A DNA stretch of 64,000 nucleotides, from positions 62,001-126,000 of the forward strand of contig CAVLGW020000019.1 in NCBI GenBank assembly GCA_963669155.1. Reading direction: 5' to 3'. This document shows, piece by piece, positions 10,042 through 21,935 of this stretch; the stretch's first letter is position 1; each line of letters starts with the position of its first letter. The notes below the pieces were generated by a model that had not been told where the DNA came from, did not search any database, and saw only the letters and a program-made list of their open reading frames with translations. A program made the position numbers and the translations under genes. Source of the stretch: Arbacia lixula. Lineage: Eukaryota > Echinodermata > Echinoidea > Arbacioida > Arbaciidae.

Positions 10042-11706
10042 CTTAATTTCGTTAGAATTTTCTTTCTTTATTTATTAGGTGGTCTGTCGCCAACGACAGA
10101 TCACCTCTTAATTTCGTTAGAATTTTCTTTCTTTATTTATTTATTTTTATTCCAAATTTTTGTGACATGGATATCTCAACAATGCATAAGCCATATTTCA
10201 TGAAATGTTCATCATGTATGGACATATATGTGAACATGTTACAGCAACATTTTCAAGGTCATGACGTCATCGTGACGTCATCTACGAGCAGTTTAATGAA
10301 AAACTATTACCTCATGTAGCTCTAGAACTGGTCATCTCTGTGTAATGAAATTTGACATGCATATAATTAATGAGTAGCTAATTAATTTCATTGAAAAAAA
10401 ACGCGCGCGTACGCGTACGTTAGTGCAAAAACGCGCGCGCAAAATTTTAAAATGCTCCAAATCAACTCAAAATTGTTTTGCATATGTTTCAGGCCATTTC
10501 TAGCATTTCAAAAATTTCCGCGCGTGCGCGCGCGTTCGCGCGTTTTTTCGTGCGTAACGCGAACAAAACGTCCAAATTCTGTTTTTTTACTGGATTCATG
10601 TTACTGACACTACATACAACACATCCTGTCATTTTGAGCCATTTCCATGCAATAACAAGGTCGTGCGGGTGCGTCAAAGTTCAAAGTCTGCGCGTGCGTC
10701 AATACGTTTTTGTGTGCAAATATTGCAAAAAACATGACTACCTTCAATCGGCCATAGCTCTTCAGAATGGCCGGTGACCCCCAATTTTTTTTCAATATTC
10801 TGAAAGAGTGGGAAATGTAGATGTGATTTAATGTTCGATTTACCTTTTAAATTTATGTTGATGTCATCATATTGCCATATGAATCGAAAAAATGATTTTT
10901 CATGTATGACGTCATGAACTTTTTTACCCGCTTTTGTGTATCTCAGTAATTCATGGTCAATTTTCTGCCAAATTTCAGTATGTTGTAGCTGAGACCTCGC
11001 TCCATAGTAGGAGTTGCCTTCATTTTTCATTTTGATGACGTCTTCACGGTGTAAATTTCATTATACGCATGAATGTCAAAATCGCACTTCCGTGTTATGT
11101 CAATGGAAGTGGTATTTATGAAATGACATGACGAGCTTCTAGGAGATGTATCTCACTAATATGTCAAGCTTTCACTCTGAAATTTCAGTATGTTGTAGCT
11201 GAGTCTACGAGCTTTCCGGAACGTTGTCTCCATTTTTTAATCAGATGTCGGGATCATGGTGAAATTTCAGCTTGAATATCGATTTCTTAATCATTCTAGC
11301 CCCTGCTGGGCATTACGTGTTAAGTGAATGGGAAGATTTGTGGCTCAATAGGTAAGGCGCCGTTTTAAGATCTCGAGGCCCCCGGTTCGATTCCTGGCGT
11401 GGGTAGGGTCAACTTTTGCATTCCTTTTGCAATGTTTATTTTGCCATCTTCTTCTGTTCTATGCCTCACTTTGTCATTCTCTTTGAGATTTTCTTTCCAA
11501 TTCTTTTTTCTCTCACCCCATTCTCTTACATGACTATTAATCACGTTAGCATAAACATGTTACCATTTAGGAAATTCTCTGAAATTTTAGTATAATAGGT
11601 GCCCTATGAGCTTTCTTGAGCGATGTCTCACATTGCTTATGGATAGATGGTGTTACGAATGAAGGTCTATAGTCCAGCTTATACTTGTCCACAAGTATGT
11701 CTCGTT
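10012..11706 (+). mobile_element. HINE-like unit 7 (subfamily A, exact head-to-tail junction)
   Basis: AGGTGG at 10012 follows the previous GTCTCGTT with no spacer, which defines the element junction. Two T hairpins are at 10012-10041 and 10077-10106. B box at 11384-11394. It has the same 3' motif deletion as unit 6 and looks like a near-identical sister of it. Confidence 0.88.
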
Positions 11707-13524
11707 AGGTGGTCTGTCGCCAACGACAGATCACCTCTTAATTTCGTTAGAATTTTCTTTCTTTATTTATTAGGTGGTCTGTCGCCAACGACAGATCACC
11801 TCTTAATTTCGTTAGAATTTTCTTTCTTTATTTATTAGGTGGTCTGTCGCCAACGACAGATCACCTCTTAATTTCGTTAGAATTTTCTTTCTTTATTTAT
11901 TTATTTATTTATTTTTATTCCAAATTTTTGTGACATGGATATCTCAACAATGCATTGGCCATATTTCATAAAATGTTCATCATGTATGGACATATATGTG
12001 AACATGTTACAGCAACATTTTCAAGGTCATGACGTCATCGTGACGTCATCTACGAGCAGTTTAATGAAAAACTATTACCTCATGTAGCTCTAGAACTGGT
12101 CATCTCTGTGTAATGAAATTTGGCATGCATATAATTAATGAGTAGCTAATTAATTTCATTGAAAAAAAACGCGCGCGTACGCGTACGTTAGTGCAAAAAC
12201 GCGCGCGCAAAATTTTAAAATGCTCCAAATCAACTCAAAATTGTTTTGCATATGTTTTAGGCCATTTCTAGCATTTCAAAAATTTCCGCGCGTGCGCGCG
12301 CGTTCGCGCGTTTTTCCGTGCGTAACGCGAACAAAACGTCAAAATTCTGTTTTTTTACTGGATTCATGTTACTGACACTACATACAACACATCATGTCAT
12401 TTTGAGCCATTTCCATGCAATAACAAGGTCGTGCGGGTGCGTCAAAGTTCAAAGTCTGCGCGTGCGTCAATACGTTTTTGTGTGCAAATATTGCAAAAAA
12501 CATGACTACCTTCAATCGGCCATAGCTCTTCAGAATGGCCGGTGACCCCCAATTTTTTTTCAATATTCTAAAAGAGTGGGAAATGTAGATGTGATTTAAT
12601 GTTCGATTTACCTTTTAAATTTATGTTGATGTCATCATATTGCCATATGAATCGAAAAAATGATTTTTCATGTATGACGTCATGAACTTTTTTACCCGCT
12701 TTTGTGTATCTCAGTAATTCATGGTCAATTTTCTCCCAAATTTCAGTATGTTGTAGCTGAGACCTCGCTCCATAGTAGAAGTTGCCTTCATTTTTCATTT
12801 TGATGACGTCTTCACGGTGTAAATTTCATTATACGCATGAATGTCAAAATCGCACTTCCGTGTTATGTCAATGGAAGTGGTATTTATGAAATGACATGAC
12901 GAGCTTCTAGGAGATGTATCTCACTAATATGTCAAGCTTTCACTCTGAAATTTCAGTATGTTGTAGCTGAGTCTACGAGCTTTCCGGAACGTTGTCTCCA
13001 TTTTTTAATCAGATGTCGGGATCATGGTGAAATTTCAGCTTGAATATCGATTTCTTAATCATTCTAGCCCCTGCTGGGCATTACGTGTTAAGTGAATGGG
13101 AAGATTTGTGGCTCAATAGGTAAGGCGCCGTTTTAAGATCTCGATGCCCCCGGTTCGATTCCTGGCGTGGGTAGGGTCAACTTTTGCATTCCTTTTGCAA
13201 TGTTTATTTTGCCATCTTCTTCTGTTCTATGCCTCACTTTGTCATTCTCTTTGAGATTTTCTTTCCAATTCTTTTTTCTCTCACCCCATTCTCTTACATG
13301 ACTTTTAATCACGTTAGCATAAACATGTTACCATTTAGGAAATTCTCTGAAATTTTAGTATAATAGGTGCCCTATGAGCTTTCTTGAGCGCTGTCTCACA
13401 TTGCTTATGGATAGTTGGTGTCACGAATGAAGGTCTATAGTTCACCGTGCATTTTCCAGCCCATGTCTGTGCATGAATTTGCCAATTCAGACCACCTGAT
13501 ACTTGTCCACAAGTATGTCTCGTT
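11707..13524 (+). mobile_element. HINE-like unit 8 (subfamily A, three stacked 5' hairpins)
   Basis: Three T hairpins lie at 11707-11736, 11772-11801 and 11837-11866, again starting directly after the previous tail. B box at 13152-13162. The 3' motif is intact, and the next unit has no hairpin. Confidence 0.87.
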
Positions 13525-15139
13525 TATTTTTATTCCAAATTTTTGTGACATGGATATCTCAACAATGCATAAGCCATATTTCATGAAATGTTCATCATGT
13601 ATGGACATATATGTGAACATGTTACAGCAACATTTTCAAGGTCATGACGTCATCGTGACGTCATCTACGAGCAGTTTAATGAAAAACTATTACCTCATGT
13701 AGCTCTAGAACTGGTCATCTCTGTGTAATGAAATTTGACATGCATATAATTAATGAGTAGCTAATTAATTTCATTGAAAAAAAACGCGCGCGTACGCGTA
13801 CGTTAGTGCAAAAACGCGCGCGGAAAATTTTAAAATGCTCCAAATCAACTCAAAATTGTTTTGCATATGTTTCAGGCCATTTCTAGCATTTCAAAAATTT
13901 CCGCGCGTGCGCGCGCGTTCGCGCGTTTTTTCGTGCGTAACGCGAACAAAACGTCCAAATTCTGTTTTTTTACTGGATTCATGTTACTGACACTACATAC
14001 AACACATCCTGTCATTTTGAGCCATTTCCATGCAATAACAAGGTCGTGCGGGTGCGTCAAAGTTCAAAGTCTGCGCGTGCGTCAATACGTTTTTGTGTGC
14101 AAATATTGCAAAAAACATGACTACCTTCAATCGGCCATAGCTCTTCAGAATGGCCGGTGACCCCCAATTTTTTTTCAATATTCTGAAAGAGTGGGAAATG
14201 TAGATGTGATTTAATGTTCGATTTACCTTTTAAATTTATGTTGATGTCATCATATTGCCATATGAATCGAAAAAATGATTTTTCATGTATGACGTCATGA
14301 ACTTTTTTACCCGCTTTTGTGTATCTCAGTAATTCATGGTCAATTTTCTCCCAAATTTCAGTATGTTGTAGCTGAGACCTCGCTCCATAGTAGGAGTTGC
14401 CTTCATTTTTCATTTTGATGACGTCTTCACGGTGTAAATTTCATTATACGCATGAATGTCAAAATCGCACTTCCGTGTTATGTCAATGGAAGTGGTATTT
14501 ATGAAATGACATGACGAGCTTCTAGGAGATGTATCTCACTAATATGTCAAGCTTTCACTCTGAAATTTCAGTATGTTGTAGCTGAGTCTACGAGCTTTCC
14601 GGAACGTTGTCTCCATTTTTTAATCAGATGTCGGGATCATGGTGAAATTTCAGCTTGAATATCGATTTCTTAATCATTCTAGCCCCTGCTGGGCATTACG
14701 TGTTAAGTGAATGGGAAGATTTGTGGCTCAATAGGTAAGGCGCCGTTTTAAGATCTCGAGGCCCCCGGTTCGATTCCTGGCGTGGGTAGGGTCAACTTTT
14801 GCATTCCTTTTGCAATGTTTATTTTGCCATCTTCTTCTGTTCTATGCCTCACTTTGTCATTCTCTTTGAGATTTTCTTTCCAATTCTTTTTTCTCTCACC
14901 CCATTCTCTTACATGACTATTAATCACGTTAGCATAAACATGTTACCATTTAGGAAATTCTCTGAAATTTTAGTATAATAGGTGCCCTATGAGCTTTCTT
15001 GAGCGCTGTCTCACATTGCTTATGGATAGTTGGTGTCACGAATGAAGGTCTATAGTTCACCGTGCATTTTCCAGCCCATGTCTGTGCATGAATTTGCCAA
15101 TGCAGACCACCTGATACTTGTCCACAAGTATGTCTCGTT
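13525..15139 (+). mobile_element. HINE-like unit 9 (subfamily A)
   Basis: No 5' hairpin and only a short T/TTTA spacer. B box at 14767-14777. It shares the variant ACGTCCAAATTCTG with units 6, 7 and 24, which suggests a common parent copy. Confidence 0.86.
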
Positions 15140-16777
15140 ATTATTTATTTTTATTCCTATTTTTTGTGACATGGATATCTCAACAATGCATGGACCATGT
15201 TTCATCAAATGTTCATCATGTATAGGTATATATGTGAACATGTTACAGGAACATTTTCAAGGTCATTACATAATCGTGACGTCATGCACGAGCAATTTAA
15301 TGAAAATCTATTATTTCATGTAGCTCTAAAACCGTTCATCTCTGTGTAATGAAATTTGGCATGTATATAATTAATGACAGGACAATAAATTTCAATGAAA
15401 AAAAACGCGCGCGTACGCGTACGTTAGTGCATTAACGCGCGTGTAAAATAAAAAAATGCTCCAAATCAACTAGAAATTGTTTTGCATATGTTTGATGCCA
15501 TTTCTAGCATTTTTCAAATTTCCGCGCGTACGCGCGCGCGCGCGCGTTTTTCCGTGCGTTTAGCAAACGCAACGTCGGTAAACCGTTTTTTCACTGGATT
15601 CATGTTTCTGACACTGCAAACAACACATCCTGAAATTTTGAGCCATTTCCATGCAATAATAAGGTCGTGCTGGTGCGTCAAAGTTTAAAGTCCGCGCGTG
15701 CGTCAATACGTTTTTGTGTGCAAATATTGCAAAAAACATGACCACCTTCAATCGGCCATAGCTCCTCAGAATGGCTGGTGACCCCCAATTTTTTTTTCAT
15801 ATTTTGAAAGAGTGGGAACTGTAGATGCTATTTCATGTATCATTTGGTCGTTAAATACATCGTAACGTCATCATATTGCCATATGAATCGAAAAAATCAA
15901 TTTTCATCTATGACGTCATAAACTTTTTTACCCGTTCTTGCGTATCTCAGTAATCTTTGGTCAATTTTGTTCCAAATTTCAGTATGTGATAGCTGAGACA
16001 TTGTTCTATGAGAAATTAGCCCTAATATTTCAATAGGATTCCATCTTCATGGTATAAATTTGATTATAGACATTTATGTCAAAATCGATCGTATGTACGT
16101 GTTATGTCAATGGAAGGGGTATTTATTAAATGACATGACGATCTTCTAGGAGCTGTATCTCGCTTATGTTCGATTCTGTTACTCTGAAATTTTAGTATGT
16201 TGTAGCTGAGTCTACTAGCTTTCGGGGACGTCATCTTTATTTTTTAATGAGATGTCGCGATCATGGCGAAATTTCATCTTAAATATCAATTTCTTAATCA
16301 TTCTAGCCCCTGCTGGGCATTACGTGTTAAGTGAATGGGAAGATGTGTGGCTCAATTGGTAAGGCGCCGCGTTTTAAGATCTCGAGGCCCCCGGTTCGAT
16401 TCCTGGAGTGGGTAGGGTAAATTTTTGCATTCCTTTTACAATGTTTTTTTTTTGCCATCTTCTTCTGTTCTATCCCTCACTTTGTCATTCTCTTTGAGAT
16501 TTTCTTTCCCATTCGTTTTCTCTCGCCCCTTTATCTTACGTGGTTATTAATTACATGTTAGCACAATATACATGTAACCATTTAGGCATGTCTCTGAAAT
16601 GTACGTTAGTAGACATTGTAGGTGCGCTCTGAGCTTTCTTGAGCGGAGTCTCTGATTGCTTATGAATAGATGGTGTCACGATTAAAGGTCCATATCACCG
16701 TGCATTTTCTAGCCCATGTCAGTGCATGAATTTGCCAATGCAGACCACCTTATACTTGTCCACAAGTATGTCTCGTT
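15140..16777 (+). mobile_element. HINE-like unit 10 (subfamily B, last unit of left array)
   Basis: No 5' hairpin. It lacks the B1 deletion, so it belongs to subgroup B2 with units 18-20. B box at 16393-16403. It ends with a complete 3' terminus at 16777, immediately followed by TT and non-array DNA, so it gives a natural 3' element edge. Confidence 0.87.
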
Positions 16778-17579
16778 TTAATGCATTTACAAAGCTCTAG
16801 ACTATAGTCTATAGTATAGATCAATGTGAAGGTCAAAAGGTAAAGATATTACTTTATGTATCTTTTGTAGAGTAAAGGTCTCTGTTTGCGGCCGGGTTCC
16901 TGTTTGCGGCCACCCTGGGAATAAATAATAACCATATCTTTAAAAATAGAAGGGTGTTAAACAAAAAACTGTTTTATTGGAAGAGCAACAGAAGAGCTTT
17001 CTTTTGAAACCAAAAAATATGAAATTTTGATTCTCTGTGAAATCCTAATTTTAGACATCTGTGTCACACTGTTTTTAAAAAAATATGTTTTTCTTAACAA
17101 AAAATTAACAGTTTTATTCAGTTGCTAGGCAACCACCATCATCCCATAGATGTAGTTAGACTTATATAGAATTTTTTTTATATCATATCACAAGAGACCT
17201 GGCATGATAAGGATTTGGCCTGTGTTAAATATATTCCCAAATTCATTTTGACGTGGATTGACCCATAAAATGATTATTGCATTGTTATGTATCACACCCA
17301 TATCAGATTTGTAGATATTTCTTCTGTTTTCTTGACCAGCAAAATATTGAGTCTTTCAGGAGTATTTCAACTACATTTTACTCAATTGCTAATTGTTTTT
17401 TTCCCTATTTCATTGTTTTGTTTTTATTGCACAGGAAAGTTCTTTGATTGCTGAAGGCTGAAGGCAGCTGTCCATTTTGGAGCTTCAGAATTGATACATC
17501 ACATCTGGCCAATATGTTTTTTCTTCAAAGACTTTTTGTGTACATTTGCGCACTGAATTTAATTACATGGAGTGTAGGC
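16778..17579. other. Non-array sequence upstream of the transposase exon
   Basis: The array ends at 16777 and no repeat unit is present here. Two direct repeats CTGTTTGCGGCC lie at 16882-16893 and 16900-16911. A pyrimidine-rich tract followed by CACAG at 17430-17434 is a plausible 3' splice site, so an upstream non-coding exon may exist. An in-frame stop lies at 17445-17447, so coding cannot start before it in this exon. I see no other gene or terminal inverted repeat. Confidence 0.5.
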
Positions 17580-20563
17580 ATGCCACCTCGGAGAGCACAG
17601 GATAGATCTGCCAATGACTTAACTCAGTTTGTGAACAGTTTGACAGGATTTGTTGGAGAAGTGTCTGGTATGTTATCCCGTCCTGAGCATGCTGGGTTCG
17701 CTCATCTTTCTATGACTGGCTTTGGCTATTTAGATAGCTTGAATATAATGAGCAACCAACTGTTAATATTTTTGAATGACCATGAGGCTGCTCAAATAAC
17801 GAACATACAAGAAGCTTTGAGAGCACTTGTAAATTTGCTTGAAATGGCTGGAGATGATTATGGAGATTTGGATGTGATTCAAATGGATCATACTGCTAAT
17901 CATGACCTTATGATTATTCCAAGGCCCGTTGGTCGACAGAGAATCCCTGTTAGTCTGGCTCAGATAGAAATGTTGCATGGAATGGGATTCACATGGGTTC
18001 AGATGGCAGATGTGTTAGGAGTTTCTGTCAGAACTCTCAGGAACAGAAGACACGAGTTCAACATGCCTTTTGGCAATGCAATATATAACAATATGACTGA
18101 CCATGAAATAAACAACACAATCACAAACATCCTTACAATATCACCTGGAGCAGGTCAGTCAATGATTTTAGGAGCTCTTCGGCACAGAGGACTGCACCTG
18201 CCACGCCACAGGGTTCGTGATAGCATATTACGAGTCAATCCAGTTGCAACTGCTCTACGTCGTCGTTACCATATTAGCAGAAGGAGATACAATGTTGGTC
18301 AGCCTAATGCTTTATGGTAAGAAAATGTCACTACTTTGAATAAGTTTAACCATTCTTCTGTACAACATTTCTATACTGAATTCCCCCCCCCCCCTCCCAT
18401 CTTCTTAGGCATCAAAATAACCCACCTTTTTATGGTTAAGTAAATTGCAATAATGGGCATTAACATTTGAAATCTTGCGTTAAATGTCCCTAATTAACCC
18501 CTTCTTAGAAATACATATGTACATGAACATGATCATTAAAAACATTGATGGATATCTTCCAGTCTGTAATGATGAACAGATGCCATTACAAAAAATCTTG
18601 TTTGAGAGGACTTCCAAGTACCCTATACTCCATTTGTGTGATGTCATACACTATGTATGTCTCATACGATGTAAACAAACTTCCTACATTGTATAGACCA
18701 CAGCCCAAATATATGTATGTAATAGGGCCAGTTCTGAACAAATTAATAATCTTGGTACTGCTCTTGCATTTAATATTATTTGTTAGTTTAATAGCTAAGG
18801 CAGATGATACACTTATTGGACCAAAATTATTTTCTATGTGTAGGTATTTTTGAGTCCATAAAGGGTCAGCCACTCAGAACCACAATTAATGACAGAAGCG
18901 CTGGTATGTTATCAAGGTTTTAGAAAAAACTGGGAAAATCAAATTTTTTAGAAACTTTTAATGCATAGAAATACATGTAGGGAATAGGAGATATGTTTGC
19001 AGGTATGAGGTGAAACAACCCCTCAGAGATCAGATTTACAGGTTATCTACATGTAGTGTAAAATTGTTAAATGTTTTATGAGAGAGTGGGCCCTTTATTG
19101 ATTTTCAGTTGATAATATTTCACATCTGCAACGTACAGTGTAGTATGGAAATAGTTCAGCTCAAATATATTGGGTTTTGTGTAAGATCACAAACTAAACA
19201 TTTGCTTTATATCATTTGACGTTGGATGACATCAAAGCTTATCTAGCACAGTACATATTACAATGTCCCACACATGCATTCAGGGTTCCACACTAGCATT
19301 TTTCCTTACTTGCCATTCGGGTACGGGGGGGGGGGGGGGAATTATTACTATTCAAATTTTCACTTGCCCAAAGGGAGTATCTTCTTGCCCAAAAAATAAA
19401 AGTAAATAAAAACATTAAAAATTGTAATCCATCATTAATAAATAGTCAATGAGGCCTTTTTTTTAATGACATTTGAATTTTGAAGTTTGTTTCTGGGGTT
19501 GCAAAATTATGGTAAGGATTTTTGATTAGTTTCCTTATGATCTTTCAATCAAAATTTCACTGGCCTGACCAGGCAGGTAAATTTCAGCATTTTCATATAT
19601 TTACTTGCTTAGAAAGCATGTACATTTAATTCTGATGTGTAGTTGGCGGTTGCATCAAATGAAAATTGTATATTCTGCCGTGGCCATATTGTAAGTAGAA
19701 AATATGTGGAGGCTAAGGTTGCATTATATCTTATCTGTACATAATTTATATCATTTGAAGATTCACTTATTTGTAACATCTACATGTATTTCAATTCTTT
19801 AATTTGTAGGCATGTTGATGGAAATCACAAGCTCATTCTATGGCGTTTAGTCATCCATGGAGGAATAGATGGATTTTCAAGAACAGTTGTTTTTCTGCAA
19901 TGTGTAAATAATAATAGAGCAGACACCGTTTTACATGGCTTTATAAGTGCTATACGTTTGTTTGGTCTACCTCAACGGCTTAGAGTGGACTATGGAACTG
20001 AGAACTTTGCCATCGCAAGATATATGCTGGAGGAGAGAGGATTGGGAAGGAGTAGTGTAATCACAGGTAGATCTGTCCACAATCAACGTATTGAAAGACT
20101 CTGGAGAGATGTAAATTATGCAGTGCTTAGTGGATTTAGACGTACCTTTTTTTACATGGAAAACAGTGGTCTCTTGAATCGGGATTCGGAATTGCATATT
20201 TTTGCATTACATTTTGTGTATATTCCAAGAATAAACCGTGCCTTACAACATTTTGTGGAAGCCTGGAACAATCACAGACTACGAACAGCAGGTCAATCCC
20301 CTCTACAGTTGTTTTATTCTAGTGTGCTTGTACAAGATGTTAACATTGACTATGGTAATTTAGAAATGTATGGTGTTGATGAAGCAGGAGTACCAGGGGA
20401 AATGCAAACAAATAATCATGTATATGTTCCTGCAGTAAATTTTAATATAAGTGAAGCCAATATGGTTCATTTAAACACAATTGTTGATGTCCTTGCAAAT
20501 GACAACAACAATGGGATTAATATTTTTTTGGATGTTATAAATTTCCTCAGTACTATCCATTAA
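17580..20563 (+). CDS. IS3-like DDE transposase/integrase-domain protein, two exons
   Basis: Exons 17580-18316 and 19810-20563 join in frame to 496 codons plus stop; the split tryptophan codon restores the family motif W-H-x-D-G-N-H-K. Residues ~121-160 look like a helix-turn-helix, ~172-217 like a second one of IS3-type (ILGALRHRGLHLPRHRVRDS). The rve integrase core follows, with D249, D306 and E341 (34 residues between the last two) and ERLWRDV around the glutamate. Related integrase-core proteins occur in fish and invertebrates. I would place it near the eukaryotic IS3-like (IS3EU) transposases, but the family label is tentative. The start was taken at MPPRRAQD. An ATG at 17514 would add 22 hydrophobic residues, unlikely for a DNA-binding protein. 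No breaks seen and no terminal inverted repeats found, so it may be an active element, an immobile relic or a domesticated gene. Confidence 0.82.
18317..19809 (+). other. Intron of the transposase gene
   Basis: The donor is GTAAGA at 18317 and the acceptor TTTGTAG ends at 19809, giving a 1493-base intron. Removing it restores the reading frame exactly. Inside are a C run near 18383-18394 and a G run near 19325-19338, both typical of polymorphic homopolymers. Several short open frames (for example 18484-18696) have no recognisable domain and are not called. The first exon also remains open through the donor to a stop at 18318-18320, so an unspliced message would give a protein lacking the catalytic core. 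Confidence 0.8.
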
Positions 20564-20664
20564 ATTATCCCCTTGCAGACAAAGTGAGGATCGACCAAAA
20601 AGCAATACATCACTCTCACAATCAATGGTATACTTTTGAATTTCACAATATTTTGACTTAAAAA

Positions 20665-20670
20665 AATAAA
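20665..20670 (+). terminator. Candidate polyadenylation signal of the transposase gene
   Basis: AATAAA lies about 100 bases after the stop codon at 20561-20563, in an AT-rich context. It is the first canonical signal downstream. Cleavage there is inferred. Confidence 0.5.
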
Positions 20671-21935
20671 TATAGAAATCTGAGATTCCAATTTGCCTAC
20701 ATAGTCTTATACATCACAGGTAATGCTACCTTGGGTAGCATACATGTAGCCAATTTTTTCTTGTAAATGGTCTTGGCAAGTTGGAATACCAAGCCAAAAT
20801 ATACCCCCAAAATGGGCATATTCAACGGACAAAATTATCATACTTTAATGCAAAGGTAAATTGTATACATTTTCCTAGTAACTTTTTGCTCTTTTTGGTG
20901 GTTTTCATGAAGATGTAATGTGAGTTTTAAAAACTATTTGTATGACAAAGTCAATGGCGCTCTTCATTTTATCATGAGACAATGTTAGAGTTGATGTTCG
21001 GAAGTGACATTTTCCGTTAACAAATGAAGGTTCAAAGTAGTGACTGCTACCAGTTGCAATATGAGCTTGATTTGTGACATTTTTGCATGAAGGGTTGTCA
21101 ACATCATCTCTAGTTTTTCCAACATTAATACCAAATGAGTCATTCAATTTTTGTGGAAAAAAAGTTTTAAGTTACCATTTTCCGTTAACTTTTTTGTCAC
21201 ATCCAAAAGTTACATTTTTGGCAATTAAATTTCTAAAAATACAAACAATGTTTTCAAACAAGGTGGTATGAACTGTATTTCCTCCCCTGATTGTTTGATA
21301 AACTTAGTTCTTAGTTTTGAGGGCAAGAAGTATTTTTTGTAATGTTTTGAAACTTTCCGTTAACACATGTCACATCTGAAACACCAAAGATGCTAAATGG
21401 TGCAGAAATTCAATATAAAAATGGTTTCAGATCTAGTGATTATGTGAGGGATTTTCTTGAGCCTAAAGGTAAATAAACAGGCTGTTATCAGATATTGTAA
21501 TCTAATCAAACTTAAACAGGGAGGTTAAGACAAGAAAACAGTGTTTCGGATGTGACGTGTTAACATAAAATTAAGTTTTGCACCTAAAATACATAATTTA
21601 TCTCATAAGTTACCATTTTAATCACTAAAATCACTAAAATAGCATGCAAGTGCCTGAAACTCATAATAAGATGTCAAATTCACAATCAATGAGCGCTTCA
21701 TGTGCAATCATGATTCTTTAACCCGGCACATGGTGTGGATGTCGATGTTCATTTTCATAGACAAAGACCGACATTAGGGGTCATTGAATATACACCTAAT
21801 TTTGTTTGTTTTTGTTGGTGTAAAACTTTGGGAATCATACTGTTTTATGAATGGAGGGGTAGCTGTACTGTTGGACGTTATTGAAAATATAATCCAATGA
21901 TCAAAGGAAAATTCAAATTTCAAATTGACTTTTTT
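20671..21935. other. Non-array sequence downstream of the transposase, with GTTAAC-type short repeats
   Basis: No gene recognised. A motif TTTCCGTTAAC recurs at about 21011-21021, 21179-21189 and 21354-21364. The last copy continues into a TGTCACATCTGAAACACC block, which reappears in inverted form at about 21539-21565 (GTGTTTCGGATGTGAC, then GTGTTAAC). These look like termini or internal repeats of another short, degenerate element. The segment ends in a T run at 21931-21935, directly before the right array. Confidence 0.45.

Larger units (their letters stand above)
1..16777 (+). repeat. Left head-to-tail array of HINE-like units (10 units)
   Basis: Ten consecutive units of roughly 1.6-1.9 kb, all in one orientation. 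The boundary is the constant 3' terminus ending GTCTCGTT, at 1702, 3330, 5053, 6663, 10011, 11706, 13524, 15139 and 16777. The terminus of the fifth unit is deleted near 8236. Subfamily order is A, B, B, B, A, A, A, A, A, B. The array stops exactly at a 3' terminus at 16777 and is followed by TT and unrelated sequence. Seen directly: repetition, orientation and termini. Inferred: that each unit is a rolling-circle element copy. The alternative is a conventional complex satellite. Confidence 0.93.

Noticed and set aside
17514-17579. N-terminal signal peptide on the transposase from an upstream ATG
   Set aside because: The hydrophobic stretch is more likely 5' untranslated sequence read in frame; a secreted DNA transposase makes no sense.
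18484-18873. Small open frames in the transposase intron
   Set aside because: Short, overlapping on both strands and without recognisable motifs; they lie inside an intron supported by frame restoration.
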